A stretch of 64,000 nucleotides of DNA from Endocalyx cinctus (Eukaryota; Ascomycota; Sordariomycetes; Amphisphaeriales; Apiosporaceae), in assembly GCA_001600455.1 (NCBI GenBank), contig BCKC01000004.1, positions 3,894,915-3,958,914 on the forward strand. The letters are read 5' to 3'. The notes below the pieces were generated by a model. The model did not search any database and was not told the origin of the DNA. It saw only the letters and a program-made list of their open reading frames with translations. Position 1 is the first letter of the stretch; each line of letters opens with the position of its first letter. Position numbers and translations under genes: made by a program. This document shows, one piece after another, positions 46,813-58,887 of the stretch.

Positions 46813-49274
46813 AAGAGTTTCATCGTATTCCGAAGGGCTATTTTGAAGTAAAGCTCAAGCATTAGCGATGGTTTCCTTTATGTCTTGGGTAGTAATTAGC
46901 TTAGAACAGAACAATATTATATTTGTGTTCAAAATATAATTAATCACTCGCCAACTATATGTTCCTATTCCTAAAGCGCTCCGTAGAAAGATATCTGGGA
47001 CAATGATGACGGTATTTTGACAGTTCATTATCTCTGTAAATTCCTTTGTAACAATAAATTAGAGGTTCAAATCAATTTTACGATAATAGTATTGGAGATA
47101 TTGATCCAGGGATGAACTTTTTATCCATGGTACCCATAATCTTTTCGTAGACGGAAAAAAATAATAAATTCAAGTATCGAACATATTATGTTCTCAGTGC
47201 GTTTTGCGCATCGTATTATTCGATAAGGGCAAAATTTAGATTTCAATGTAGGTAACAAAACGGCCCACCTGTGTGTAATTACTGCACTGACCCGTTACAG
47301 TATGGTTGCAGCGTACCGTCTGAAATTGCAGCTACTCAAGTAGCTTACCTTGTTAATACGTAGTTTACTGTTTAATGTATCACGATTCTAATATAGCATA
47401 AAGATCAATCCATAGCAGGGGTCGAACTTCGTAGTTTCCCTGTGCTCCTCGTCCAATTACAGGGTCTTATTTTGTTACTCCTGCGCGTATTATTTCAAAC
47501 AATTGATTATTACATCCTAATTGTGTGTCATCTATATTTGAGGGATTTCCGATCCTACTTGGGTTACGCTATTTCTATATCTATTACGACGTCAGTCACA
47601 TATATGCTTTCCTATTTAGAAATCAAGAAAATTGCAAGTTCCTCTGGTTCCTTAGGAAGTTCCTACCGCTATTGGACTTTAACTATTGCTTTATTCATAC
47701 CAAGAATACGACTAGAAATTTCGACTAGCCAGATCTATGCATGGGGGTTGCAAACACGAATTCGAAATCTGGGAAGAACACTACAGGATTTTTCAACATG
47801 GCGGAATATGTGTTATAAATACTTAAAACAGAGATTATTATCCCACCTTCATTTCTACTCTTGTATGATTATAGTAGACCCGATAATTTACAGCTTAGAT
47901 TATATCATTACTACGATACGGTGACGATCAATAACCGACAGGATATGCTATGTCAGTGGTGATGTAATAGTTGCTTGATTAGCAGATTGGGCACAAGGAG
48001 ATACAAACATCAAATTGTTTATTAAATTTACATAAAAAGGATAAATAATATAATGTCGCAATGGACAGTTAGCTACATCTTGAAACTATTGAAAAAAATG
48101 TGACAAAGAAATTAGGGAAGTTGGCAAAATATGGAAGTGTAGATTGTAAAAAAATAAGTGTACTAAATTCTAATTTGTTTCACTTAGGAAATATAAACTA
48201 TTTTCCAGTGTAGGGGCCCTAAGTCACTAAATGGATGGACAACCTTGGAAGTTGGTTACCTGAAAAGGTAATGTGCCCGGCACAGTGAATGGCTACTACG
48301 GGCCGGTCTCGGACTACATTCCCGGCCTACATTCCCGGCCTGTAGTCAACTTCCGGCCCCACTACGGTCCGTGTAACCCGGTCTGTTTGACCATTCTCTC
48401 ACACAGTATGATTTGTGACCACCTCTGCCATTTCCACCAGCAGTGAATGAATGGCCGAATATGGCAATATTGCCGATTACTGCCAAAAAGAAATACCTCC
48501 GTGGTCCGTGTTACCGGCCGGACGACTAGCGTGCGCTTAATTTAACGACATGCGATTGCCATTATTTCCACCTCTTTTCTGGCCAAATCAGGTTCGCGTA
48601 AATTTGTTGCTGAATATTGTCAAATATGTAATTTACTTTTAGCTGTATAAACTTTTGTTATCCTCATCACCATGGATTGCGCATCCTTTGTATATTAGTA
48701 CCTTAAACAAAAACAAAAGTTCTCGAACCGTCCACCTGCTTGCACGTCATTGCCAACAGAGACAGATCAATTTATTATTAAATATTATCACGACATGTGT
48801 TGACCGAACAGAATCTATGTTAACTTACCAAAATGAAGGATAATTTTAATTGTCTTCACATTCATTCGTGAAAGACCTTAGAGAACAAGACAGCCTATCT
48901 TCATCCAAGAAATTAATTTAGCAAGTCGCATAGTACCATAAATATTTCATATATATTTGCAATTGATGGAAATCGCATAATGAAGTGGACTTGATCATCT
49001 CTTTAGCCACGAATCAAGTCGATCAAGTATGGTACGTGAAGGCCACACGTGATGATGAATTCTATAGGAAGGGTAAAAGGTAAAAATAAGTCAAAAAGCA
49101 AGTTACATCGCCACATTGTCACGGTAGCATCATAAAAATTAGTTTTAAGCCTTTTTGGTATTATTTGCTGTCTGCATTATATAGCCTCATTATTAGAAGC
49201 ACTTTGGTAAGCCATCCAACTCATGATGACTTCACCCAGCACGGCGTGATAGGATCAGAATAGCAGTGGCCCCA
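46813..49274. other. AT-rich gene desert with a GC-rich island
   Basis: Almost 2.5 kb without a supported gene. The 160-residue frame at 47442-47924 is rich in I, L, Y and S and looks like chance translation of AT-rich DNA. A GC-rich island at about 48285-48525 stands out (see the repeat entry). Confidence 0.5.
48285..48525. repeat. GC-rich island with direct repeats, possible transposon relic
   Basis: Two adjacent copies of the 14-base word CTACATTCCCGGCC lie near 48314-48341. A longer-range imperfect direct repeat, GGTCCGTGTAACCCGG near 48366 and GGTCCGTGTTACCGG near 48502, spans 136 bases. Several CCGGCC words occur in both orientations. Such islands in AT-rich DNA often mark the ends of decayed mobile elements, but no transposase frame or complete terminal repeat is visible. 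Confidence 0.35.
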
Positions 49275-49890
49275 TCAAAGGCAGTAGAAGTAAAGGACGT
49301 ACTTGTCGCACGTCTTGATACCCAGGAAGCCTCTCTTCTCCTTCAACTCGTCGTCTTCCATGCCCGCAGGGACGTAGATAACCTTAGTGTTGCCGACAAT
49401 CAGAACCTTCTGAGCGATAGTGAACTGTTCCTCGGCACGAGCGATGGCGTCGGCGTTACCGCTCTTGAGGGCTTTCCATAGAGCGGTAGTCTGGTCGAGC
49501 TCGTTTTCCGCGTACTTCTTCAGCTTGCGGTTCTGGAAAGTGTTGGTAAGTATTACTAAAGAATGACAAAAAAAACCATAGGATCTGTTACTTACAGTCT
49601 GAGTATTCTTCTGGTTTCGCTTATCACGTTTCAGGCAGAGCTTGCAGGTTTTCAGAGTCTCGCCAGCCTTTTTACTGAAGCCGGCTTCTTTAAGAATGTT
49701 GACACGACATTTGCTGCATTTGGCGTACTCATCTGGTGTTCATACATCTCAGCAAAAAATTAAGGAAGAAAAGAAACAAAAAAGAAAAAAAAAAGAAAAA
49801 AAACTTACCCGGGTGCGCTGCGGCACGAGCTTCGCGATCAGCTTTGGCAGCCGCTTTCGGAGAAGGTTTCTTTGCCTTGTGGATAGGCAT
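49275..49890 (-). CDS. Small lysine-rich zinc-ribbon protein, function unknown
   Basis: Minus strand, exons 49890-49809, 49732-49596 and 49532-49275, giving 158 residues. The N-terminus is basic (MPIHKAKKPSPKAAAKADRE). Exon 2 carries two CxxC pairs, CSKC and CKLC, 20 residues apart, arranged like a four-cysteine zinc ribbon. Exon 3 is a charged helix (NRKLKKYAENELDQTTALWK) followed by VLIVGNTKVIYVPAGMEDDE. Both introns have YAG acceptors and join in frame. A GTACGT word shortly before the stop could be another donor, so the last dozen residues are uncertain. It may bind nucleic acid, but I do not recognise the family. Confidence 0.7.
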
Positions 49891-51872
49891 CTTGACGGTA
49901 GTGATTAAGTGATGATTATCAAGGCCTTATGTTCTGATGTGTGTATTTGAGAAAGTGTTGTGTTGAGGGAATCTATAAGGAAGGGGGGAAAAAGTAGGAG
50001 AATCGAATATTAGGCAAGCACAGGGCAGATACTTATAGTGTTTTTTTTTTTTTTTTTTTTTTTTTTTTTCGTGTGGCATAAATCAGTAAAGATGTAAAGA
50101 TGTACACTGTCTACCCTATTAACTAATCGATACGCTGATTATTCTATTTTATTCCATTGAACGATTATTCCACTTCGCTACGGTTATGAATGGCGTACCT
50201 ACTGTGTAAGTAACTCTTTACGCTAATTTGAAAACTCCTATTCCAATCGTTATATAAAAGCCTAATAATGTTTTTTATTGGCCAATGAGAAACAGGAAAG
50301 TCGGTAACAACCAGAGTTTTACATCATGATTAGGACTCCCATGGCTTCTTGGAATTACATATTAACTTGGGATGTACCACGCTTTCTAATATCTCATTAG
50401 TTAGGTATTAAAGGATCATACGACAGGATTTCCGGTTTTTATTATTATTAAATAGATTTTTATTCCATAATTAGTTAAAAAATGTATAATAATATACAAT
50501 GTACATCTATGCGTACCATGTCCATCTATAGAGATCTAGGCATCAGTACCAGTAAATTATCTTATGCCGTTTCCATGAAAGCTTCTAAAAGTTCTTTCGA
50601 TGTAACCGTCGAAGTATATCGTTACTTCCAGCCTTGGGATTCGTTACGTTCTCTCATTTGGTAAGAACCCGTAGTCAAAACATTTCATATTATGCCACAT
50701 TGTGGTGAGTTATTTCTCTTGTGAAGTAGATATACGATAGCGTAGTAGTTGAATATCATGAATATATTAATGTCAGTCATCATGAACAACTTCAATCGCC
50801 TGTACATAGTTAAAGTATACTTCAGAATCAGTCACCGAATTACTTCTAGTCTACATCAGATAGGTTATACGTACTGTTTCTTTCAAGTTCAAGTACTCCG
50901 CCAGATTCCTTATAATATTCGAAACTATATAAGCTATACAATTCTTACCACCGTGTTTTATGGCAGAATACATCACGGTTCAGTAATTATCAGATTTCCG
51001 AGCTAATTGTCGAATTATTCCTGAATTACCATTTATTGCCCTTCCACCGACTTCGCCCAAACCCGTCTACGGAATAAATTAATAAATAGAGTCCTTACTC
51101 CAAGTCCTCTCTGTTAGAAGTATTGTATCATGCGTAGGTTTATAGGTATCTTTGATACCTCGAGTTGTTCTTTTTGCTATGAAAGCTATTTTATTTTAAA
51201 ATATACTTGGTGTGATGGGTAAATAGTGTACAGTGGGTCGGTACTGAACAAGGCCAGGGTCGAAACGCATGGCTAGCCCGCCCTACGAGTACTTGAACAT
51301 TGCACATTACTTTCGCTCGCGACCACAAGTAAATCGACGTACGGAGTACAGAGAATATTAATTATTGTATACTATGAACGAAAAACGTGGCGCAAGATGT
51401 GGCGCGAGATATGGGTTTGAAAGCAGAAAATTAGCAGGTAAATAATAAGAAAATGTGTTAATTACCCCCTAAACAATGCTAACGTAGCGTATTGACTACC
51501 AATCGCTATGTGGATCCCGTATCCCCTAGACTTGCATTTCCGAATGCGAACTTCCCTGTAATTCCACTGCTTATCCAATAATAGGACTTGGTGGATAAAT
51601 CGGCTTGTCAAATGAGTGTGGCTGAGCTTTTAGTTCGCTCTCGTTCTCGCTCTCATTTGTGGTTTGAGACAGCGAACCACTCACGTTTTTTGAGGGAGCG
51701 AACTACTCAAGTTGCACTACAAGGACCGGATTATTTCCATATAAGATGACGCAGTCAGATCTTCCTATATAAGCTTTGAGGCTCGATCTCGTTTCTTGGC
51801 CTGGTTTCTGTCTGTTCTGTCATCCTTATTTCCTCATATATTTTTCCCTCATTACAGCAAATTAATATCAAC
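49891..51872. other. AT-rich intergenic, no gene seen
   Basis: It contains a 29-base poly-T run at 50041-50069 and a TACGGAGTA at 51340-51348. Near 51640-51705, GTTCGCT words in both orientations sit upstream of a TATATAAG box at about 51767, about 100 bp before the next start. These are plausible promoter elements. Confidence 0.5.
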
Positions 51873-53745
51873 ATGAACAGATTTGGACAAAACCGCAATG
51901 AAGGCCAGAAGACGACTTTCCCGGGGCCGGTCGGTACGCTCGTCCGCGGTGTCGCGACCGGCATTGGCCTAGCATCCGAAAGCTATCACCACCACAAAGA
52001 AAAGAAGGCACAGAAAGCCAATGCAGACCAAAGCTCCAATGAATTAATTGGAGAGATGTCTCAGTCCACCTCGACGCCTGGGAACCCGCAAGGAGACGTG
52101 TACATGTCGAGAGAAATAGACGAGGCAACTTGGCAACTCGACGAAGCTCAAGAACAAATCTCCGGGGAAGACTCACGTCGGATCGTCTTTGATGAAGAGA
52201 GGATACCCCAAGTCGTGGAAACTTTTATAAGGGACCACCCTCCGCCCTCGCACAGTTTTTCGGAGAATCATCAGCTCGCATTACCTGTTGTTCTTACTCA
52301 ACGACGGCCCGGTACACGAACTCGAGGGTTTGTGCGCGCATACTCTCCTCTTCTGGAAGATGTTGGTATCGACCAGTTCACCTTCCTTGACTTCATCGAC
52401 AACCTCAATAAAGCAGTAGAACCAAGCCCTTTAATCCAAGCCATCAACCTAGCGGGTCTTGCCGGCCAGGCTGTACCAACACCATTCTCTATTCTCATCG
52501 GCATCGCCGTGAAGATCGTTGCAGACACCGCGAGCGAGCTTCATAGCCGATCTAAGACGAATACATTCCTTGACCAGATGAACCGGGAGTTCTTCGCTGC
52601 GAGGGGGCTCATCGCCCTCGTCATGACGTGGAAGCCTTCTCAAGCGGACCAGGTTCTCACCGACGTCGATTTCGATATGCACTCTTCGATCACGAGCGCG
52701 TCGACGTACGATCAACGAGCCGCCGTGTCCAACTCCTCCCGACAAAAATTGAAACATCGGTTCGAGCAGTCAAGCGGAGTCTCTTCGTTCGAGTGGCCGG
52801 AGACGGCGCCGCTGATATTCCCCGTTCTCGACGAGCTAGACGACGCCGCCGAAGAGGGGGAGAGCGAGTTCCAGGCGGCCAATAAGAAGAAGAAGGAGTC
52901 GGTTCTGAAGCGGAGCGGGAAATTCGTCCAGGATTACACCGATAAGAGAGCCAGAGCGAAGTGGGCCGGAGATAATCCAGAGAGCCAAATGGCCAACGCG
53001 GCACCGAAGGAAACGTTTCATTCTCGATACGCGGACCCGAATCATCCTGCTAGTTCCGGTGATCCTATAGCTCTGCTGACAGGGGGGTAAGTGAGCGAAA
53101 CGCTTAGTTTAAGAGGAAAAAAAAGAAAAAAGAACAGACGTTATGCCTTTCTCATTTTTCACTGAAAGCTTACGCTGAAAAAAGAAATTTTCTTTACTCT
53201 TTTTTCTTCCTTTTTTGTCCCAATACACATACACTACAGCAGTTAAAGGTATATATGCTAATCGAACTGATGGCACTATAGGAGCATGCAAGGTGGCTTT
53301 GGTCGAGGAATGCTCAACTCAACAACAGATCGACTCGGAGGTGGCATTACGGGAAGAAGAGAAATGGGCGGTGGTCTGTTGTCTGGAAGAGGGCGAGAGA
53401 CTATACTTGGAGAGAGAGTCACCGGCCGACTTGGGGGCAGACTTGGAGGCCTTCGCGGTTCAACCGAGCAGAACCAGTCTGTTATAGGCCGGCTGCAACA
53501 ACGTTCTGGCGACCGTTCAGTTGCCGGCTCCGGCGTGGGTCCTCTTTCGCTAGTTACGGGCGTGCGAAAACTTCTTCAAGACGTGAGTATTATACCTACT
53601 AAATCTCGTGAGAGAAGGGGTGCATACCTCGAGCGGAAGCCTCCATAAACCAGTACTAACGATATAATAGGATATTCTCTACCTGATGATCGTCCAAAAG
53701 CCGACCGACGCGCAGATAGCTGAGGCAATGACATATCAAGGTTAA
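51873..53745 (+). CDS. Conserved filamentous-fungal protein, function unknown
   Basis: Exons 51873-53086, 53282-53582 and 53671-53745 give 529 residues. The N-terminus FPGPVGTLVRGVATGIGLASES, a central helical region with a hydrophobic stretch (INLAGLAGQAVPTPFSILIGI), the motif RYADPNHPASSGDPIALLTGG, a Gly/Arg-rich exon 2 (GGFGRGML, RLGGGITGRREMGGG, RLGGRLGGLRG) and the short C-terminus DILYLMIVQKPTDAQIAEAM together match, from memory, a family found across Pezizomycotina without an assigned role. The first exon appears to stop at 53090, but a GTAAGT donor three bases earlier splices cleanly to the Gly-rich exon, so the long form is preferred. A membrane-associated or scaffold role is possible but not shown. 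Confidence 0.8.
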
Positions 53746-53950
53746 ATAATCCACTGCGCCTTATCGACGCGCATATGACGATACGATTTTTGAACCACAA
53801 ATTTGGAATAATAATAATGTTATGTACCATAAATACTCTTAAAGATATATCCAGCACTCAGAATGACAATCAATTCTACACATATTTGAAAGCCAGTCCT
53901 TACTTATTTCTGAACTTCTCGCTCGCGCACTGCTTTATAATTATCTGAAG

Positions 53951-54856
53951 CTATTTTGGACCTACTTCTGGGAGATACGGGTAAAGCCATGGAAAATAAT
54001 GTACTAACAGCCCGAAAAGAATACATATAGGTGTACCTCTCGGAAACTTAGCACCGACTCCTTTCCTTGCGTTAACAACGCCGACGTTCTTGCCAATATA
54101 ACGATCATCTTCGTCCTGGGCAGCTTCGATCATCCCAGCTGACAGATCCGTATAGCTCAAAAAGCTGTCTTCCTCGTCTAGCGTTAAGCGATGCCCACGC
54201 CCAATATCAACGGACAGGCCTCCTGGCTTTATGAAAATGCTATCGACCCAGCTTTCGTTTGAACGCAATAGAGCTTCGGCGAGCCTTAAATCATTATAAA
54301 CATTGGATCCCGCTCTTAACATCACGGGACGAAACCACCACGGCAAATTCCGAGCAAGATAGTCGTCGATCGTGCTAGAGCTTAGCAAGACGAGCTTCGG
54401 TAACTTGATCCCGGTCTCTGCCTTAGCCTTGATCTCCTTGAGTGCCGAAAGAATGGTGACCGTGATGTCCTGACTCAATCGGCAACCGCTATCATGAGTG
54501 CGACGATAAATTAGTAAACAGTTTATATGATTCTATGGGAAGAACATTTTCTTGACGAACAAGGAGGTCACTCACGGGAGATTGGAATTAGTCGTAAGCA
54601 CTATGAACACGGCTTTGGTGCCCTTGATACATGAAGCTATTAGATCGACATCGTACATGCTACCTTCGAAGATCTTCACTTTCTTGTTGTCGATAACTTG
54701 CGGGAGCAAATTTTCAAGCTTTCTCTTATTGCGGCAGTATGCGTTTATTTGATTTTCTGGAGAGTCGAGGAGATTTTGAACCAGAGTCACACCACAGTTG
54801 CCCGTACTACCAAGGACGGCAAATATCGGTTGATTGGGTCGCGGAGTCGATGTCAT
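53951..54856 (-). CDS. NmrA-like NAD(P)-binding (atypical short-chain dehydrogenase) protein
   Basis: Minus strand, exons 54856-54576 and 54488-53951, 272 residues. The Rossmann fold opens with [16 protein letters not shown], where the GxxGxxG motif is at 16-22. [21 protein letters not shown] and AVFIVLTT follow, then [16 protein letters not shown] and [13 protein letters not shown], all typical of NmrA-like or isoflavone-reductase-like SDR proteins. There is no YxxxK catalytic pair, as is common in the NmrA group. It may sense NAD(P) redox state or act as a reductase. The end [23 protein letters not shown] is hydrophobic. It converges with the unknown-function gene 200 bases away. Confidence 0.85.
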
Positions 54857-55609
54857 TTTCTATACAATATTATTTATGACGACAAGTATGTTTAGAACGA
54901 AGTTAATGATTGTACATTTAAGGTTCTCTCTCTGTCTCTGTCTCTCCCTCTCTCGATACATATAACTCTTCATTAATTGGCAATAAGCTGAACGTCGACT
55001 TTGTTTTATGTGAAATTCTGGAATAGAGCCAGATATTTAAGTTGTTTTATTCTACCCGTCCTTGTTTCGACACCCTGTGTTTTGGTGCAGGACATTTTTT
55101 GGAAGACCGAATGCCGGACTTCGCATAAAATGATATCCGAAACAGACTGACAAGCTACGCCCAGGGGCCATATTATACCCATATTATATCAGGAGTGAAA
55201 ACCCGGGAGTTCGGTGCTTATGGCCCCGGCTGACAAGAAGGTCTCGACTTTTATCAGCAAATTGCACATAAATAAGGGTAGCATCGTTCGGTTTTAATAA
55301 TCGCAAGTCAATGTCCGAGGGATTAATAGACAGCTTTGTCGCTTTTGGAAAGCATCCACATTGACCTGGATTACTTAAAGTAACTTGTCATACTACTTAG
55401 CCTAGATCAGTAGATCAGTGTTATCATCCTTGCTCAGTGTAAAATAATTAAGTAAATAGTGGACAGTATCATCAATAATATTTTGAGAAACCGGTTATAA
55501 TTAGGCTAACTTATCCTACAACCGCCGTTTAATCGTATCAAAAAAATTATATCGGTGTTATTTAACCCGGACTCTGGGCTTGCCGAGTACCCAATGCCAA
55601 AATGTATAA
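54857..55609. other. Intergenic with CT microsatellite
   Basis: A (CT)n-like tract lies at 54924-54954. The rest is AT-rich spacer without a supported gene. Confidence 0.6.
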
Positions 55610-57065
55610 TTACTCCTCCATGAACCACGCTTCTATTCCTTCAAAGAAGGTCGTTTCTATCCAGTCCTTGATATATTGTAGGGACGCGACCAAAGCCCAA
55701 GTGTCTATCACTGTGCTGGTACTGCCCAGCGAGATAGGCCCAAACCAATCAATCGAAGTGCCCGAGTCGCAAGCAAAGTACATATTCCAATCATGCCCGC
55801 TGACTAGGATCTGAGGTACCGACACGAGACGCCGAGAGTTGGCAACTCCGTCCGGTCTCCAAGACGCGATGCCGCAGAAGCCCGTGCGTGAGCGGAGAGT
55901 ATGCATGCGCTTGTACCAGGCCGCGGTCCAGATAGCAAGCTCTATCGGAGAGACGTCGCCGCTGACTTTAGTCCCGATGGACACCGCAATTGGGCTTTCT
56001 TGTATGCGAGAGCATTTGGTTTGATTTATCTGCATCGTGCCGCTGGAAGATTCGAAGCTGACGCTGCGTATGGCGGCTTGCAGCGGGTCGTCTTGTCTGA
56101 TATTCATCGCGATGACATAATCGACTTTCTTACTCTGGATATAATCAATCGGCTCCCTCTCATGATCAATAAGTCCGTGCTCGAAGTCATTCTGAGGAAT
56201 ATTAGGCGAGACCGAGCTTGCTGGATGGCGTTGCGTCTGTTTGTGGTCGGGTTGATGTACGTATGGGATGGAGTTGTTGGCAATGGTGGAAGATATCATT
56301 TGTAGAGCGTACGTCGAACCGCGTGATTGCCGATTGTCTTGAGGTAGAGGAATTGATCCAAATACGAGCATGAGAAGGGGCATGTGAGCAAGGTTGTTCC
56401 AATTGATATCGTGGCGTTCAGGTTCGGCTGACTGGGCTGCGAGTTGGTGAATAGCCCTTACTTGCGAGCTCAGCTGTAGAGCATATAGCTTGGCCTTCAC
56501 CTGTGTTTCCATTGAGCTTTTTGTTCTATCCGGTTGGCGAAAGTAGTACGCATGTACACACTCTAGACTCGTTTGCATCTCTTCTCGTAGTTCATACGGC
56601 AAGATTTCCTTATATTCGGAAGCTTGTTTGATCTTCATGTAAAGAGGGCGGACATCTTCAGGAAGGGTTAGGCTAGGATTGGCGTCAAAAGAAACGAATT
56701 TGATTGGTCTCTCGAGTAGTTTGAGACTCTCAGTTGAGTTGACGGAGAGTGTCTCTATCCATTTCTGACGCGCAGGCGAACGTTCTTCATTTCTCAGGGT
56801 ATCTGTCGCCTTCACTAACCAACAGTTAGTACCGGCTACGGGAAGGCAGCGGGTAAAATTCGAGTATAGCACTCGTCTTAATTAAAGCGATGGATAGGTC
56901 ATCATTTTCGGTTTTGGATTGGCACACACATTTACTAGGTCTTGAAATCGAGTCTGGGGGTGGGTCCGGTACGCCGTCGGCCGCTATGACATTTTCCGGG
57001 ACTGGGAGGCTGGCGAATGGCTGGATAGATTCGACCCAATCTACAACGAGGCGGCGCGAAACCAT
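55610..57065 (-). CDS. PD-(D/E)XK nuclease-like fungal protein, motif Glu replaced
   Basis: Minus strand, exons 57065-56936 and 56814-55610, 444 residues. The start MVSRRLVVDWVESIQPF fits the family's usual N-terminus. The C-terminal half fits the fungal PD-(D/E)XK-like domain (PF20516 type): VDYVIAMNIRQDDPLQAAIRS, SPIAVSIGTKVSG, ELAIWTAAWYKRM, VPQILVSGHDWNMYFAC and IDWFGPISLGSTSTVIDTWA. The usual motif reads V-S-I-E-T-K, but here Glu is replaced by Gly (residue 324, codon GGG at 55975-55973). The Asp (275) and Lys (326) remain. This protein may therefore be catalytically dead. The intron donor is GTAAAT. Members of this family are common, variable and uncharacterised in filamentous fungi. 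The exon join is less sure than the domain. Confidence 0.75.
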
Positions 57066-57691
57066 GATAGTCTGATGAAAAGGATGTGCGAAGAATGGGA
57101 AAGTGGCGTCGTACGGTAGCAATATGTAGTGTAGCTAAATGTGTATCGGCCGAGAACCTATTTACATTACTTTATCTGCTTAATGTACGGAGAATGGCCC
57201 GGAGTTAATTACATAACCACGAAACATAATCTGATAAAAGATATGGAGGATGGATAATTATATAATTAGGTAATTAATTATGAATAGAGACTATACATAT
57301 ACTCCGTAGGCTTTGATATAAATAAAGGTCGGTGCTGTACACTACACTACTAATACGCCCCATTCTTAGGATTTACACGTAGGGATAATTGGACGGACTT
57401 AGGACAATAAAGGCATTGTCCGACTTATTGAAAAATACTCCCATTCTCTGTCTTAGCTTTTCAGGGTACTTCCTTATCCGATCATCGTACCCCATGAACT
57501 ATACTATTATGCAGGGAAAACTATTATTAGCATGGTCTACATAAGTTTCGGCAAGGAAGCCACTCTTCATTCTAAGTAGTACAATCGATTTGGGGCTCTG
57601 CAAAGTGATAAAAACTATATTAGGATAAAAACATAAATATGTACTGAAAACAATAAAAATTACATCGATTCTTCTCGCCGACCCTTAAGAA
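57066..57691. other. Intergenic, no gene seen
   Basis: AT-rich promoter and terminator spacer with a TACTCCGTA motif at 57300-57308. Confidence 0.6.
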
Positions 57692-58887
57692 CTAGGCATT
57701 AAGAAGCTTCTCATGCACGCCCCCGTAGCGCTCACCACTGACGGGAAAGGTTTCCACAACTTTCCTTAATTCAGCTAGTTCTTCATCTGTGAGAGACGCT
57801 GGTGTGGTGTTCTCAACTATGCGCTCGGATTTTATAGAACCCGGAATAGGAATAGCGCCCATTTGCGAGACCCATCCGATAGCCACCTGCGCAGTAGTGA
57901 CACCCTTACGGCTAGCTATTTGCTCAACCGCCTTAGCAAGTTTTAAATTGCCGTCGAAGACTTCCGGCTGAAAACGTGGAAGCATGCGTCGGAAGTCATC
58001 TTGCGGGAGATCATCTAGCTTACGTAGCTCTCCCGTAAGCCATCCGCGGCCGACCGGGCTATATGCCACGATAGGAATTCCGACTGCGTACAGGTAAAAG
58101 AAAACGAGTTAGCGAAATGCTCATAGATGTACACGCGATATTAATTCACAAATTACTTACGCTCGTGACAAGTAGCAGATACACCATTGTGAAGAGGCTC
58201 GGGCGTGAATAAGCTCATCTCAATCTCGACAGAGGCGATGGGATGCACCGCGTTCGCCTTCCGGATTGTTTGCGCACCGACCTCACTCAACCCAATCCCG
58301 CCGATCTTTCCTTCGTTGACCAGATCCGCCAGTGCTTGGATCGAAGTCTCGATGGGGACTTTGGGATCCACTCGGGCGCATTCGAACACGTCGATTTTCT
58401 TGCTGTTTCCCAGCACTTTGACTGCTTCCTCGACGGAGGCGCGGATACCTTCCGGGCTACCGTCGGGCCCTGTCTTGGCGCCGTATGCACCTTTGATGCT
58501 AAGGACCACCTTATCAGCATCTTCGGGGTACTGTTCGAAGTAGTACTTGAGCAGATGTAAAGAGTTTGCTTCGGGCGTGCCATAATGTATTCCCTGGAAG
58601 GACAGTCAGTGTCTTTATTGCTACATATATGCGCAGAATAACTCTTACACCGTTCCAAAAGTTAGCACCTTGATCCAGAGCCTTCTTCATCAATTTGGCA
58701 GCAGTGGGATATTCGACTGGAGCCCACGGCTTCGTTAAACCTAAGATGGGTGGGTCAAATCAGCACAGGACTTTTGGTATGGGGCCTCATATTCTCTCAT
58801 AACCTGTTACTAACCTAGCAATCCATACCCAACACGGCCCACGTGCTTTCCAACGATAGTTGTGATAGGTGATCTGCTGGCATTCAT
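57692..58887 (-). CDS. Aldo-keto reductase (pyridoxal reductase-like)
   Basis: Minus strand, exons 58887-58815, 58740-58649, 58593-58161 and 58083-57692, 329 residues, full length for the family. Block order: RVGYGLLGLTKPW, ANFWNGGIHYGTPEANSLHLL (Tyr59 as the catalytic acid), KVVLSIKGAYG (Lys89), FECARVDPKVPIETSIQAL, GKIGGIGLSEVGAQTIRKA, ELGIPIVAYSPVGRGWLTG and IPIPGSIKSERIVENT for NADPH binding. The Asp that normally precedes the Tyr appears as Asn (NFWNGG). The closest likeness is to yeast pyridoxal reductase-type AKR8 enzymes, which reduce pyridoxal or other aldehydes with NADPH. The actual substrate is not known. Confidence 0.9.

Noticed and set aside
47442..47924. 160-residue open frame in the AT desert
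   Set aside because: I/L/Y/S-rich with no domain and no intron signals; probably chance or decayed DNA.
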